The notes below the pieces were generated by a model. The model was given only the letters and a program-made list of their open reading frames with translations. It was not told where the DNA came from and searched no databases. From Agapanthus africanus (taxonomy: Eukaryota > Streptophyta > Magnoliopsida > Asparagales > Amaryllidaceae), in assembly GCA_030015575.1 (NCBI GenBank), contig JASDDO010000016.1, forward strand, positions 108,519,241-108,583,240: 64,000 nucleotides of DNA, in the 5' to 3' direction. Each line of letters begins with the position of its first letter. Position 1 is the stretch's first letter. Of this stretch, positions 1-12,062 are shown piece by piece. The translations under genes and the position numbers were made by a program.

Positions 1-1912
1 CTGTTCCTAGTCGAGGGTGTATCGAGACAGGGCATCGATGCACCAGAGTAGACTAGCGTATACGCATCTTGACCCATTTGATGGGCGATGGATGATCCCA
101 TATCCATCGGTGTTTGACATCAAGGATGGTGTACGGGTGCTCAGTAGAGACTGGGTACACTGGACGGACTCGCCGAGAACTCCCAGATGGTATTATACCA
201 TACGTCAGATGGCAGTTCTCCGGTGACACTGGTACAGAGTAGTCTGTTGACCCGAGATCGTCATTGAGTCTTGTGTGATTCCTACTGTGCTTTGATTTCC
301 ATCATACCACGTCCAAGAGGGCGTGCAAAAAGGTGGCTTTTGGGTACAGTCCCGAATCACATGGAGGCAATGAGCGATAGGAGGGGATTCGTCTCTCCCG
401 GTATAGGGAGTTGATGTTGTGCTGTGTTCGATTGGCTATAACCGGAAATCGCTGGCCAGGGTTGCTGAGATTTACTGGTAAGTGTTATCAGTAGTTTCTC
501 GAACTGTTATAGACTTCATATCGACATGACTTATCGAGCTACTGGGGTCTGACGTTTACCACCCCTAGGCGAGATATGCAACATATCAGACGACGAGACC
601 GGACTGTACGGGAGTGTTACTGTTTGGATTCACAGGAGAAGTTACAGGCTTGCTTGTTGATCTTCTGAGCGCTCAATACCTGGGTAGCTGTTACGTTTAG
701 CTGACCGCTTGCAGCTTGTGGGTGTTTGATATGATCATCACCTACTGCCGGCGTATTGACGATTCTTTAGAGTCCTACACAGAGGTTTCTTGACTCAGGC
801 AAAACAGAGTAGGAGCATATATGTGATATGTGCGGGACCGAGGATAATGCGATATGTGATACCGTATTCTATTCTCGCGATATTTGATATCAACCGGGTC
901 ATCGGATCAAGTGTTGATTCGATGAATCGGTACGGATAAATATTAGTCGGTTATATGCGATATAGCCGGATTGTCGGATCAAGTGTTGATTCGATAATTT
1001 AATGTATAATAATATATTTGATATATTAAATTGCATTAACTAATATTTGCTCACTAAAAGATTCTTTTTCTCACTCGGGTAATACATTGATATATATGCG
1101 ATATATGTTAATTGTATTATTTTATTTTGTTACAATAAATATTGTATATGTGATATATAATATTGTAACATATTATAATTATTAATGCAACATGATTAGA
1201 GGAGTTTAAACATGATTAGGGTTTGGATTAGGGTTAAACCTTCTAGTTGATTCTAGAAGCTTTACTTTGTCATGATAAAGATATTTGTGTTGATCTTTAT
1301 CCATGACTCACACTTAACCCAACCCAAACCCTAACCCTAGTAAACTCTCTACAATGGTTAAGTGAACCTTGGTTGCATAAATGATTATGATAACATTCTT
1401 TCTATTCATCACAAATGATTTATCATCTTCTTCCTCCTTCATTCTTCCATGGAAAAGCTTGCTTGTTTTTCAAAAGGTGATGAATAAATATGAGAAAAAG
1501 ATAAATAAAGAGAGCAAAATTCCTACTTCATCATCCTCATCTTCCCTTGCCATTTAGATGAGGGTGTTCACATCATTTCATGAGTGTTAGCTTGTGTTAC
1601 AGAAACTTCGAGGTAGATCATCGTAGTATCGAAGATCGGAAGCAAAGGTTGCGTCATTCTCTTCGTGGAACCTCTCGAGAGTCCGGAACCCGATGATCGC
1701 AGCGAAGGGACCACAACACGGAGCATATGAAGTGAAGGACCGGATCTACAATGGTTGTAATCCCTCTCACTTAGTGTTAAAATGTTTAGCATGCAAGTAA
1801 TCGCCTAATCTCTAGTTTAAAGTTCCGTATTCGGGTTGTTCGACACGGCTAATTTTTAAATCGGGCATGGTTGATGCCTCGTAGAACCTTGTGCGCGTGC
1901 CTAGCAACTCTA
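1..1912 (+). repeat. Copia-type LTR, 5' end outside window
   Basis: This is the plus-strand form of the LTR seen (inverted) at 26955-29176 and 35337-37557. The first base corresponds to about LTR position 270, so the first part lies before the window. The sequence runs through the shared LTR landmarks (the TCAGACGACGAGACC block near 585, the GTATTGACGATTCTTTAGAGTCC block near 750) and ends near 1912 in CTCTACA, the equivalent of the CCCTACA LTR end of Copia-B. No primer-binding site follows, so it is a 3' LTR, a solo LTR or a broken copy. Small ORFs in it are chance. Confidence 0.7.
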
Positions 1913-2947
1913 CATCTAAGACTCGTCAATACGCCAGCAGTGGGTGATGATCATATCAAGCACCCCCAAGCCGCAAGCTGTCAGCTAAACGTAACGGCCA
2001 CCCGGGTATTGAGCGATCAGAAGAAAACAAGCGAACCTGCTACAACCCCCGTCGAGCCAACCGGCAACACTACCGTACAGTCCGGTCTCTTCGTCAGATA
2101 TGCTGCATATCGAGCCTAGGGATGGTTACGTCGACCCCAATAACTCGGTAAGTCGTGCCGGTGAATGGTCTATAACAGATCGAGAAACTACTGATAACAC
2201 TTATCAGTAAATCTCAGCAGCCCTGGCCAGGGACTTACTGATATAACCAGTCGAGCACAGCACAGCATCAACTCCCAATACCGGGAGAGACGAAACCCCT
2301 CCTATCGCTCATCGCCTTCGTGTGTCTCGGGACTGTACCCAACGGCCACCTGTTTGCACGACTCAGTAGAGCCGTGGTAGGGTGGTAATCAAAGTACAGT
2401 GGGAGAGCACACAAGACTCTATGACGATCTCGGGTCTACAGACTAACCTGGACCAGTGACACCTGAGAACTGTTATCCGACGATAGATATAATTCCATAT
2501 AGGAGTTCTCGGTGAGTCCGTCCAATGTACCCAGTCACCACTGAGCACCCGTATACGATCTCGATGGCAAACATCGATGAATGTGGGAACATCCATCGCC
2601 CACCATATGGGTCTAGTATCATATACGCTAGTCTACTCTGGTATATCGATGCCCCGTCTCGATACACCTACGACTAGGGACATTTCAGGATATGCTTATA
2701 AACTACAGATGTCCCACTAGTATGATCTCTATCATAATCACTGTAGTCAAGCCAATATCCTCAGGGCTTTATCAACATGTGTGAATGAGTAAAAGCATGA
2801 TCAAATCAACATGTCAGATAAAGAAAAACCAGATAGCATACTATCATGTCGAGCAAGAATGTACACTGAATATATATATATATATAAACATGTATAAATA
2901 CATCCACTATCACATAATGGCCTCTAGGGCATACATATATCTAACAA
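1913..2947 (-). repeat. Inverted first half of a copia LTR
   Basis: Read on the minus strand this starts at 2947 with TGTTAGATATATGTATGCCC, the LTR start shared with Copia-B, and runs about 1035 bp to the middle of the LTR. On the plus strand it directly follows the end of a plus-oriented LTR and is directly followed by a plus-oriented LTR interior, so orientation flips at both ends. The AT run near 2874-2886 is a short microsatellite. No coding content. Confidence 0.7.
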
Positions 2948-4320
2948 TACCACCCCAGGCTATTGATATACGACATATCAGACGAAGAGACCGGACTGTA
3001 CGGTAGTTTACTGATTGGATTCGCAGAAGTACGAGTAGGCTTGCTTGTTGATCTTCTGATCGCTCAATACCCGGGTGGCCGTTACGTTTAGCAGACCGCT
3101 TGTGGCTTGTGGGCATTTGATATGATCATCACCTACTGCCGGCGTATTGACGAGTCTTTAGAGTCCTACACAGAGGTTTCCTAGTTCATGAGAAATGGAG
3201 TAGAAGCACATATGTGATATGTGCGGGACCGAGATTAATGCGATATGTGATATCGTATTCTATTCTCGCGATATGTGATATTCGGCGGTTATATGTGATA
3301 TAGCCAAGTTATCGGATCAAGTGTTGATTCGATAAGTTGTTATATATGACATTAGTCGGTTGTATGTGATATAGCCGGATTATTAAATCAAGTGTTGATT
3401 TGATAATTTAATGTATAATTATATATTTGATATATTAACTTACATTAACTAATACTTGCTCGCTAAAAATTTCTTTTCTCACTTGTGTGCATTAAATATA
3501 TATGTGATATATATTAGTGTATATTTTTTGTGTCATGCTTGATGATACACACTACATGGGTGTATGAGACTTACACCATAACCATGATAATTGAGGTTAT
3601 TTATTTATTTATGGTAAAACAAATTAGTTGGATATTTTCTCATGGTTGTAGCTTGGAGAAGCCTGTAGAACCAAAGATTTTGTCCACTTGTTTTGTTTTG
3701 CCTAAAGATATTTATTAACCCAACCATTATCATTTAACCTATGGTCAATTCTCTACATGGGTTAGTGTATGACACTAACTCACCCATGGTTTATTTTCTC
3801 ACCTTATGAATTCATTCTCTCTTGATCACTTCATCTTCTTCTTCATGAGAAAAGCTTGCTAGCATTTTCAAAAATGAGAAAATATTGTGAGAAAAATAAA
3901 CTAGAGTGAGCCTACTTCCTACTTCATCATCCTCAACTATTAGCCATCTAGTTTAGGGTGTTTGCTTCACTAATTTCACCATTAGTGAAGAGATAGCATG
4001 AGCTCGAGTCTCCTCGACGTAGATCATCTTTGGCCTCGAAGACATTGAGCAAGCTTGTTCGTTTCTTCATGTGAACCCTTACTAGAGTCCAGGTCTTCAC
4101 AACTTGCAGCGAAAGGACTACGACATGGAGCTTTAGAAGTGAAGGACCGGTCTACAAAGGTTGTATTCCCTCATTCACTTAGATGTAAAGTGCTTACATT
4201 ATGTATCGTCGGATTTTCTAGTAGCGATTCTAGGGTTAGGGTTAGCTAATACGACAATTTTTAAAAAATGGTATGGACGATGCCTCCCGAAACCTTTCTG
4301 CTATGATAGGAAATCCTGCA
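2948..4320 (+). repeat. Copia LTR, 5'-truncated (element F)
   Basis: The plus-oriented LTR starts abruptly at about LTR position 826, without the TGTT start, and runs to the LTR end CCTGCA at 4320, immediately before a primer-binding site. The length after truncation (about 1370 bp) agrees with the remaining part of the 2.2-kb Copia-B LTR. It is therefore the 5' LTR of element F with its first part missing or inverted (see 1913-2947). Confidence 0.7.
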
Positions 4321-6412
4321 GTGGTATCAAAGCCATGCTAGAAAATTAGACAATGTTTGCTAGGATTACGAAACCAAAACTACTCCGAAACACCCGATAC
4401 GAAAACTTGGTTTCTGTCGAATTTAAAAAGCCTTCAAAAAAATTTTAAACAGCTGCAGAATGTTGTGTGTGATATAACATGAACACTGTGAAAATTTGAG
4501 ACAATTTGGGTATAAGAAAACCGGCCACATAGGCTCCAAAACCGGCTAGCTCGGGTCAAAATTGGAATTTGAGCTTCAAGTTTTCAAGGTGTTCAAGTCT
4601 CTGGGTTTTAGAGTTTCAGATGTTGTTTGTTTTTGCTAAATTTGCATGTGATGTTAACTTTCTGCAAAGGCGACTCAGAGTGTTTCGTAATCGTAATTCT
4701 AACACGAATTCGGGTTATTTAGACGATGTTAAAAAGTTTGAACGGATATCAATAACCCAATTTTTCCCCGCTGGAAATTTTTCAACAGTTGGATTTTTTC
4801 CGAGTTTAAAATTTTCAGAAAATCTTGCAAGCGATTCTGTGGACCCTCTAGAAGAACGAAACCTTAACTCAATTCTGTGACCGTCAGAACCGCCATCAAA
4901 CCCTAGGGTTTTTGGTAGTTCAGCGGTGCCACAGGTGAGGCATTGGTTGACTCTTCTACGGCCGGCTCATAGGAGTTGTGGCATGTTCTGGGTACTTTTT
5001 TGAACTCCGCTCAAGTGTTGAGCTTGTTGGAAAATTTTGGGTCCTTGCTTATTCGATCGAAAAGTTTAACATCGTCTAGCTATCTGTGATTGTGATACAA
5101 TATTTGGAATCCACATAATCAGTTATGAGATAACTAGTTTGAATTTTATAAATCTAGCAGTTTAGTCTCATTTGATCGGTTGCCACGGGATTTTGATGTT
5201 GATCAAAAGTCCGTCGCAATTACGTAGTGTACGCGGATACTCGCCGGGTAACCTTCCTAGATAGCCATGCCCCATAGCCCCGACCAAGTGACTGTAGGAG
5301 AACCCCGTCGCCAAAAGCATCCGTTCGGGTGCTCGCAGCAGCGGCTTTCCGCCTTAGTGCACTTCGTCGACGGCATCGGTGGGTGCGGCCGTCTAATAAA
5401 GTTTCTGACGAGCATTCGATCAGGTTATCGGGATTCTTGTTGAATTACCCGACAGGTTATTGGAAAGTATTTTCAATATCGAAACTAAAATGCGGGGTTT
5501 ATAATTTTTAAGCATGCGATGTCTAAGGAATTCATTTGGTTAGGCATAAAATCCAAAGTATGTGATATATTGGGTTTATGATGTCTAAGGTGGTTGCGGA
5601 TTCTAACTGTTGTAGTTTTTCACTTTTTTTTCTGCGACCGTAAGTATAATATGTGGTGTATCTCCGGTTTCGTTGCTATATGTCAACGACAATTGGGATA
5701 CGCATATTTACTTACGTTGATGACATGTAATGTTATGTGTTGATGTGATATGTTATATTGGATCGTCGTGTTTTGAATAGCCGGGGGGTTTTATGTGAGA
5801 TGAGAGTTTTTCATTTTCATTCATGTAAAATCTTGTATGTAATATTCTTTTATTGGGGCACTTCCAGATCGAGGATGATGTCACCATTGATGTATATTAT
5901 TTACTTTTCCGTACTATGATAGACCCAAGGAGGATAGCACAAGTAACCGGGTTCTAGGGTCTAGTGGGAGACCATCTCGAGGAGTCGAGACCGGGTCTCC
6001 TAACTCTAGAATTGGTAGGGTTGCTTGCCGCTCTCATAGAGGTCTAGGGATGTGGGTTTGGCTATTCATCATGACCGTGGAATCCGCGTTTTTACTGGCT
6101 TAAATAAAATACGGAATTTCTAGTATATCCAATATTTCATATGTGATTCTTCTGCTGCTGATATTCTGTGATGTGATCACTTGATATGTTCTGAGACAAA
6201 TACCTATATTATATATATGAGATATAATAAATATTGCTTGCTTTCATTTCTTATATGATGCTTAGGAAGCATAACAGATGGGACTTCATTAATGAGATTA
6301 ATGAAATAAAAGAAACCTAAAGATGTTGTAGAAACTTGTTTAAAAACTGGTAGCTCTAGTTCTTGCTTTGCATAGCGGTATTCCTTGTAGAATATCCAGC
6401 ACCTTATTCGAT
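4321..6412 (+). mobile_element. Element F untranslated leader, truncated
   Basis: This is the internal leader of a copia element. Blocks match the leaders of Copia-B (33840-34870, inverted), Copia-D and LARD-1: the GGACCCTCTAGAAGAACGAAA block near 4840, the TTATTCGATCGAAAAGTTTAA block near 5050, and the CTCTAGAATTGGTAGGG block near 6003. It ends near 6412 in the block containing GCATAGCGGTATTC, just before the position where the other copia leaders carry their three hairpins, and jumps straight into LTR sequence. gag and pol are absent. No credible ORF; small open frames such as 4569-4880 have no recognisable domain. Confidence 0.65.
4322..4334 (+). other. Primer-binding site of element F
   Basis: TGGTATCAAAGCC lies one base after the LTR end, the position of a tRNA primer-binding site in LTR retrotransposons. 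It resembles the initiator-Met type site (TGGTATCAGAGC) but has A for G at the ninth base. Copia-D has the same variant. Confidence 0.8.
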
Positions 6413-6907
6413 AAAGGTGATCACTGCCTACTGCTAGCGTATTGATGAGTCTTAGAGTCCTACAAAGGGGTTTCCTAGCTCAGGCGAAACGATATAGGGT
6501 GCATATGTGATATGCACGGGAGCTCGATTAAATGCGTGTATTGGATACCGTATTTTAATCGGGCGTTTACTATTGGACGGGTCGTATGTGATATGACCAG
6601 GTTATTAAATCAAGTGTTTATTTAATATTTAGTCTATTAGCTCATTTATTAAAACCTATTTCTTTATGATGCACGCATGAGTGTATGTATATGTTGATAT
6701 GCAAGCACACATGCAAGCATACATGTGTCATGGTTGATGATACATTGGTGGTGGCAATGCAAGACTCACATGGTAACAAATATATGTATATTTTGATTAT
6801 TTGAGAAAAGCAAATGGCAATAAAATCATGGTTGACTATTCAACTCTCCACTCTCTTGTGTTGACCAAAGTCAATACCATGGTTTCATTGCCCATGGTTT
6901 TAGCCCA
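6413..6907 (+). repeat. Copia LTR fragment interrupted by Copia-A
   Basis: Plus-oriented LTR interior begins at about LTR position 1030 (CTACTGCTAGCGTATTGATGAG) directly after the leader of element F, so an internal deletion removed gag-pol and the first half of the 3' LTR. The fragment stops at 6907 where Copia-A begins. GCCCA at 6903-6907 is the likely left target-site duplication; the right copy lies outside the window. Confidence 0.6.
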
Positions 6908-8908
6908 TATAAGTCAATGTCACTCACCTCGCTAGTTAACGGGAGGCGGAATAGGTAAAAATCAAATTTTTCTTACAAGGTAACATTGACTATGCATAAG
7001 GATCTTTGCTAAACCCTAACCAACAAACTAACTAGGAGTTGTTAACTACTATGTTAGAAGATAATACCTCAAGCTACAAGTCCTTCTTCTCCTCTTTGAT
7101 GTGAGCTCCTTGGAGTGGTGGTGGATGCGCCTCCTCGTCGGCTTCTCGAAGTCAAAGAAGATCCTCACGAGAGTTCCAACCTTGAGCTAAACCTCCTAAT
7201 TGAGGTAACTAGATCACTTGGTTTTCTAAGCAAAGTAACCTAGAGTGAGTATAGAGTGATTTTGGTGGCTAAGTCTCACTAGCCCTTGATTCTCAACTCA
7301 TGAGACACTATGGTTATGAGAGGGAAGAAGGAGAGAAAATGAGTGTAGAGAATAATGAAGAGAATGAGCTTGAGGAAAGAGAAAAACAACATTTTATTTT
7401 GATAATTGAGATAGCTACATTGATATGACCATAAGCTTGTCATAATTAATGCTAAGCAAAAATATCTAGTGCTCAACAAAAATATATAAGTCAACAAAAG
7501 TCAACCAAGTCAAATGGTCAAACCAATTAGCCATGACACAATTATCATCAATAAAAAATTAGCAAACAATTTCCTCCACCTCATAATGGTTTTAATCAAA
7601 TCAATGGTCAAAAACCCTAATGAGATGTCTCCTTCTATGTCCTTCTCATCCGTATATACATAACAGCATCCGCGTTCCGAGAAACAAGAACACAATGAGA
7701 CTAAACCAACCCAACAATCTAATACTAGGATCCGGCTTAAACCAAAGCCCATTAGTATCAACCGTCCGAACATCATACGTGCACAAGTACGCGTATGTGA
7801 ACGAACCTTGTCGTAAAACCATACGACCTCTACATCGTTTCGCCCGAAGTTGGAAAACTCTCTGTGTGGTACTCTAAAGACTCGACACTACGCTGGCAGT
7901 GAATTTAACCACAGGTCGCAAGCGGTACTAGCTGTACGTAACGGTCCTCAGGTAGATGTTGATAAGAAGGCCGATGAGGAAAAACCCATCCGAACTCCTA
8001 CTGAGCCTGAATGTGACAATCTCCGTACAGTCCGGTCTGTTCGTCTAAGAGTATCGCATATCGGGCCTAAGGGCGGTAAACGTCAGACCCTAATAGCGGT
8101 ATAAATCGTGTCGGAGTACAATCCAAAACACCCTGAGAAACTACTGGAGTACCTACCAGTAAATCTCACTTTCCCTGGCCAGGGACTTTGTGTAATGGCG
8201 TTCCGAACACAGCGCGATATCAACCCCCAATACCGGGAGAGACGAATCCTATCTAACCGTCACCGCCTCCAAGTTCTTCAGGACTGCACCCAACTACTGC
8301 CTGTTTGCATGACTCAATAGAGCCGTGGTAGGGTAGTAATCTAAGAACAGTGGGAACACACTTGAAGAGAAGTAGCAGTGTCAAGTCAACGGACTAAGCT
8401 GTACTCATGTCACCTGGGAACTGCTAACTGACGATAGGTATGATACCAACCAACAGTTCCCGACGAGTCCTGTCCAGTGTACTCATAACCTAATAAGCAC
8501 CTGCACACTATCTCCAGTACAGAGTACTAATGGCTGTGGGATAGACCATCTCCCCTGCTGGGATGAGAAGCGTATACACTAGTCTACTCTGGAGCATCGA
8601 TGCCCTGTCTCGATAATCCTACGACTAGGGACCTGTATAAGGATGTGCTTGTAGAATACCCAGACCCCACAAGTGTGACTGCCATCACAATGCTGGTAGT
8701 CAAACAAAGATCCTAAGGGCTCTATCAATATGTATTAGAGATATGTTAAAAGAAATATATACACATATTAAGATAGATACAAACCAAGTAGTATACTACC
8801 ATATTTAGCAAGACTGTTATAAATCCGTGTATATATCCCAAGCTTCCAAAATGTAATATACAAACTATTACTATACAATAATGGAATCTATGGCATATTA
8901 CAGTAACA
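6908..8908 (-). repeat. Copia-A 3' LTR
   Basis: This 2001-bp LTR ends on the plus strand with CAGTAACA at 8908, next to the polypurine tract, and is nearly identical to 62554-64000. Its outer dinucleotide has mutated from TG to TA at 6908-6909. The copy differs from the right LTR by scattered substitutions and small indels. Open frames at 7510-7776, 7620-7877 and 7850-8104 are not genes; the equivalent frames recur in the other LTR. Confidence 0.88.
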
Positions 8909-8923
8909 ATCTCCCACTTGCAC
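8909..8923 (-). other. Copia-A polypurine tract
   Basis: On the minus strand GTGCAAGTGGGAGAT directly precedes the LTR start TGTTACTG. This is the site expected to prime plus-strand DNA synthesis. The same tract occurs in Copia-B and Copia-D. Confidence 0.85.
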
Positions 8924-8930
8924 TAAGGCC

Positions 8931-9194
8931 TTGTGCTGGCATAACGCAGACCTGTCATCTCGAATAGCCTCTCGAACTGTGTCTGAGGGATGGCCTTTTG
9001 AATGGATCTGCAGTGTTGTCCTCAGTAGCGACTCTCCGAACCTCGATCTCCCGTCGATCCACGATCTCCCTGATCAGGTGATACCGCCTCAAGATGTGTC
9101 TGGACTTTTGATGGGATATGGGTTCCTTTACTAAAGCTATAGCCCCGTTGTTGTCACAATACAGAGGTATTGGATCAACAATGGACGGAACCAC
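8931..9194 (-). pseudogene. Copia-A RNase H, C-terminal end
   Basis: This continues the RNase H domain in the same frame after a TAG stop at 9195-9197. Visible residues are YCDNNGAIAL, the HQKSRHILRRYHLIREIVDR block and DNTADP, all typical of the C-terminal end of copia RNase H. A one-base loss near 9000 shifts the frame after ADPF, so the usual C-terminal tail is read in the wrong frame and ends at 8955. The normal frame can be followed by similarity to about 8931, next to the polypurine tract. The domain would degrade the RNA strand during reverse transcription. Confidence 0.75.
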
Positions 9195-10847
9195 CTAAAG
9201 TTCCGTTAAGAACTTCCTCATCCAGACTTCTTCTTTTGCGGCATCAGAAGCTGCGATATACTCCGCTTCCATTGTCGAGTCAGCAACGGTTTCCTGTTTG
9301 GAACTCTTCCAACAGACCGCCCCTCCATTGAGGGTAAAGACATAACCCGACATGGATTTGGAGTCATCCTTGTCACTCTGGAAGCTGGAGTCAGCAAAGG
9401 ACTCGATCTGGAGGTCTTTTCCGCCGTAAACCAAGAACATTTCCTTAGTCTTTCTCAGGTAGTTGAGAATGTTCTTTACTGCTATCAAGTGCTTCTCCCC
9501 AGGATTTGACTGATACCGGCTTACCACGCTCAGTGCATAAGCTGTGTCTGGTCTGGTACACAACATCGCATACATTATAGAGCCTACTGCAGAAGTGTAG
9601 GGTATAATAGACATGCGATCCCTTTCCAAGTCAGTCTTGGGAGACATCTCGTTGGAGAGGGTGATTCCGTGACAAGCCGGTAAATTACCGCGCTTTGAAT
9701 CTTCCATACTGAACCTTTTCAGTATGGTGTCGATGTACCTGGACTGCGAAAGTCCCAACATCCTTTTAGATCTATCACGATAGATCTGGATCCCCAGAAT
9801 GAAATAGGCATCACCCAGGTCTTTCATGGAGAACCTGTGTGACAAGAACCCTTTGACAGATTGTAGCATAGGAATGTCATTTCCTATCAAGAGAATGCCA
9901 TCCACGTACAAGAAGAGGAATACAACAGTTCGCGCTACAATCTTACTATAAATACATGGCTCATCTGGATTTTTGATAAAGTCAAATTCTTTGACCGTCT
10001 CATCAAAACAGATGTTCCAACTCCGTGATGCCTGCTTTAGTCCATAAATGGACTTAAGAAACTTGCACACTTTCCCGCTGCTCCCACTCTGAATGAAACC
10101 CTCTGGCTGGTCCATATAGACGCACTCTTCTAAATGTCCATTTAGAAAAGCGGTCTTTACGTCCATCTTCCAAATCTCATAATCGTGGAAGGCATCAATG
10201 GCAAGAAGGATCCAAATGGATTTGAGCATAGACACTGGAGAAAAGGTTTCATTATAGTCCAAACCAGGTCTTTGACGAAATCCTTTTGCAATAAGTCTAG
10301 CCTTATAGGTTTCAACCTGTCCATCTACACCAATCTTCTTTTTGAAGATCCATTTGCAGCCTACGGGTTTTACCCCTTCTGGAGCAATGTCCAAAGTCCA
10401 TACTTTGTTGGTGTACATAGACTCCATCTCGGTCCGCATTGCATCGAGCCATTTTACCGAGTCAGTGCTCTGAATGACTTGCTGGATGTTAGTCGGCTCA
10501 TCATTATCAATGATGCAATCCTCTCTATCCCCGTCTACGAGAAAACCATAGTATCTCTCAGGTGGATGAGAAAGCCTACTACTCCTGCGAAGCGGTGCGG
10601 GAATGTCCTGTTCTTTTGAAACTTCTGGTTCCACCAAGCTTTCAGTAATAGCTTGTGGTTCTGGAATTTCTTCCAGTTTTATTGCACTCCCACTTATTTC
10701 TTTTTCTAAAAATTGATGTTCTAGAAAGTAGGCATGATGAGAAACAAAAACCTTATGTTCCTCTGCGTAATAGAAAAGATACCCCCTAGAGTTCTTTGGG
10801 TATCCCACAAACTTACACAGTACTGAGCGTACCTCGAGCTTGTCCAC
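9195..10847 (-). pseudogene. Copia-A integrase tail, reverse transcriptase and RNase H
   Basis: The 550-codon frame holds, in order: the integrase C-terminal core ending in [17 protein letters not shown] (residues 7-26), an acidic linker, an RVT_2-type reverse transcriptase from about residue 150 (VKTAFLNG near 230, SIYGLKQA near 266-273), and RNase H near 485-550 with the ADSTMEAEYIAAS block. The catalytic YVDD box reads YVDG at residues 314-317, so one of the two metal-binding aspartates is lost and the enzyme should be inactive. TAA near 10887 separates it from the integrase frame upstream and TAG at 9195 ends it early; both neighbours are in the same frame, so these are point stops. The first Met is internal, not a true start. 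Confidence 0.9.
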
Positions 10848-10889
10848 ATGCTGCTTTTTAACAAAAGCTGGACATCCCCATATCTTCAG

Positions 10890-11435
10890 TTATTGAAGAT
10901 AAGGTTTCTTCCCACTCCACATCTGATATGGTGTGGTAGGTACAGTCTTGGTAGGAACCTTGTTCAAAAGATATGCAGCTGATTCTCGTGCATAGCCCCA
11001 GAATGATCGCGGTAACTCAACATTACTCATCATGGAACGTACCATATCCAATAAGGTTCGGTTCCTTCTCTCTGATACACCGTTGTGTTGTGGTGTGTAT
11101 GGAGGAGTAAGCTGAGAGAGAATTCCATTCTCTTTTAGGTAATCCAGGAACTCGGCACTCAAGTATTCACCACCTCGATCGGATCTCAGTGTCTTGATGC
11201 TTTTGCCAGTTTGTTTTTCCACTTCATTCTTATATTCTCGGAATTTCTCAAAGGCCTCGGATTTATGTTTCATCAAGAATATATGCCCATACCTCGAGAA
11301 ATCATCCGTAAAAGTAATGAAATAGGAACAACCACTTCTTACATGTGTAGACATTGGACCACACACGTCGCTGTGTAAGAGTCCCAAGAGCTCACTCGCT
11401 CTTACTACGTGTCCAGTGAACGGAGTTTTTGTCAT
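10890..11435 (-). pseudogene. Copia-A integrase core
   Basis: The 181-codon frame covers the integrase catalytic core. The acidic triad is visible: Asp in HSDVCGP (residue 23), Asp in LRSDRGGEY (86) and Glu in GVSERRNRTLL (122), with the expected 35 residues between the last two. It would insert the cDNA into host DNA. Upstream lies KGKMTKTPF, the end of the GAG-pre-integrase zinc region. It ends at a TAA stop, beyond which the same frame continues as the integrase C-terminus. Similar to Copia-B but from a separate copy. Confidence 0.9.
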
Positions 11436-12062
11436 CTTTCCTTTGAGACATGATTGACAAGTTGCATAAGATTGATATTAGAACGGATCCAAATATCCTT
11501 CTTTATGTAACTTGGTTAACCTTGTCTCATTGATGTGACCTAGTCTATAATGCCACAAGAAAGCTTGAATTAATTCTGGAGTCTTTCTTTTATGTGTGTT
11601 CTGTACATTGAAAACTTATAGTTGGTTTAATACGTATATACCGTTGTTTAGAGTACCTGACCCAATCAAACCATGATTAAGGTGGATGTTTACGACATCG
11701 CTTACAAATGTAAAATCATAACCTTCTTTAGATAACAAAGATACTGAAATGATATTACAAGTCAAACTAGGTACACAAAAACAGTTGCGCAAAACTAAAA
11801 TATGTCAACTCGTCAATCCAAGGTGATATTCCCCTACGGACACAGAATCCACGCTCGCTCCGTTAGCAACCCTGAGGGTCATATCACCGGTCTTCAGAAC
11901 TCTACGACCTCTCAGTGCCTAAAAAGAATTGCATATATGAGATCCAGATCCGGTATCCAATACCCAGGAAGTAGAGTTGATTGACAGATAGTTTTCAATT
12001 ACAAACACACCTGAAGCCAAAGCCACAACTTGCTTCGGGTCCTGGTTCTTGGCCTTCCAAGC
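11436..12062 (-). pseudogene. Copia-A protease and GAG-pre-integrase remnant
   Basis: The minus strand shows the aspartic protease start (VLDTGSGSHIC, active-site DTG near 11960), the SVGEYHL stretch, and the CQSCLKG half of the GAG-pre-integrase zinc region, all matching Copia-B in order. Several stops and frameshifts break it, for example a TAA in the stretch before CQSC near 11480. The 5' edge is the LARD-1 insertion at 12062; the reading frame formerly continued into gag at 23047-23051. Confidence 0.7.

Noticed and set aside
1217-1345. Telomere-like AGGGTTT and AACCCTAACCCT stretches
   Set aside because: Only a few imperfect units inside an LTR, in both orientations; not an interstitial telomere array.
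10185-10619. 144-codon plus-strand frame
   Set aside because: Antisense shadow of the Copia-A reverse transcriptase.
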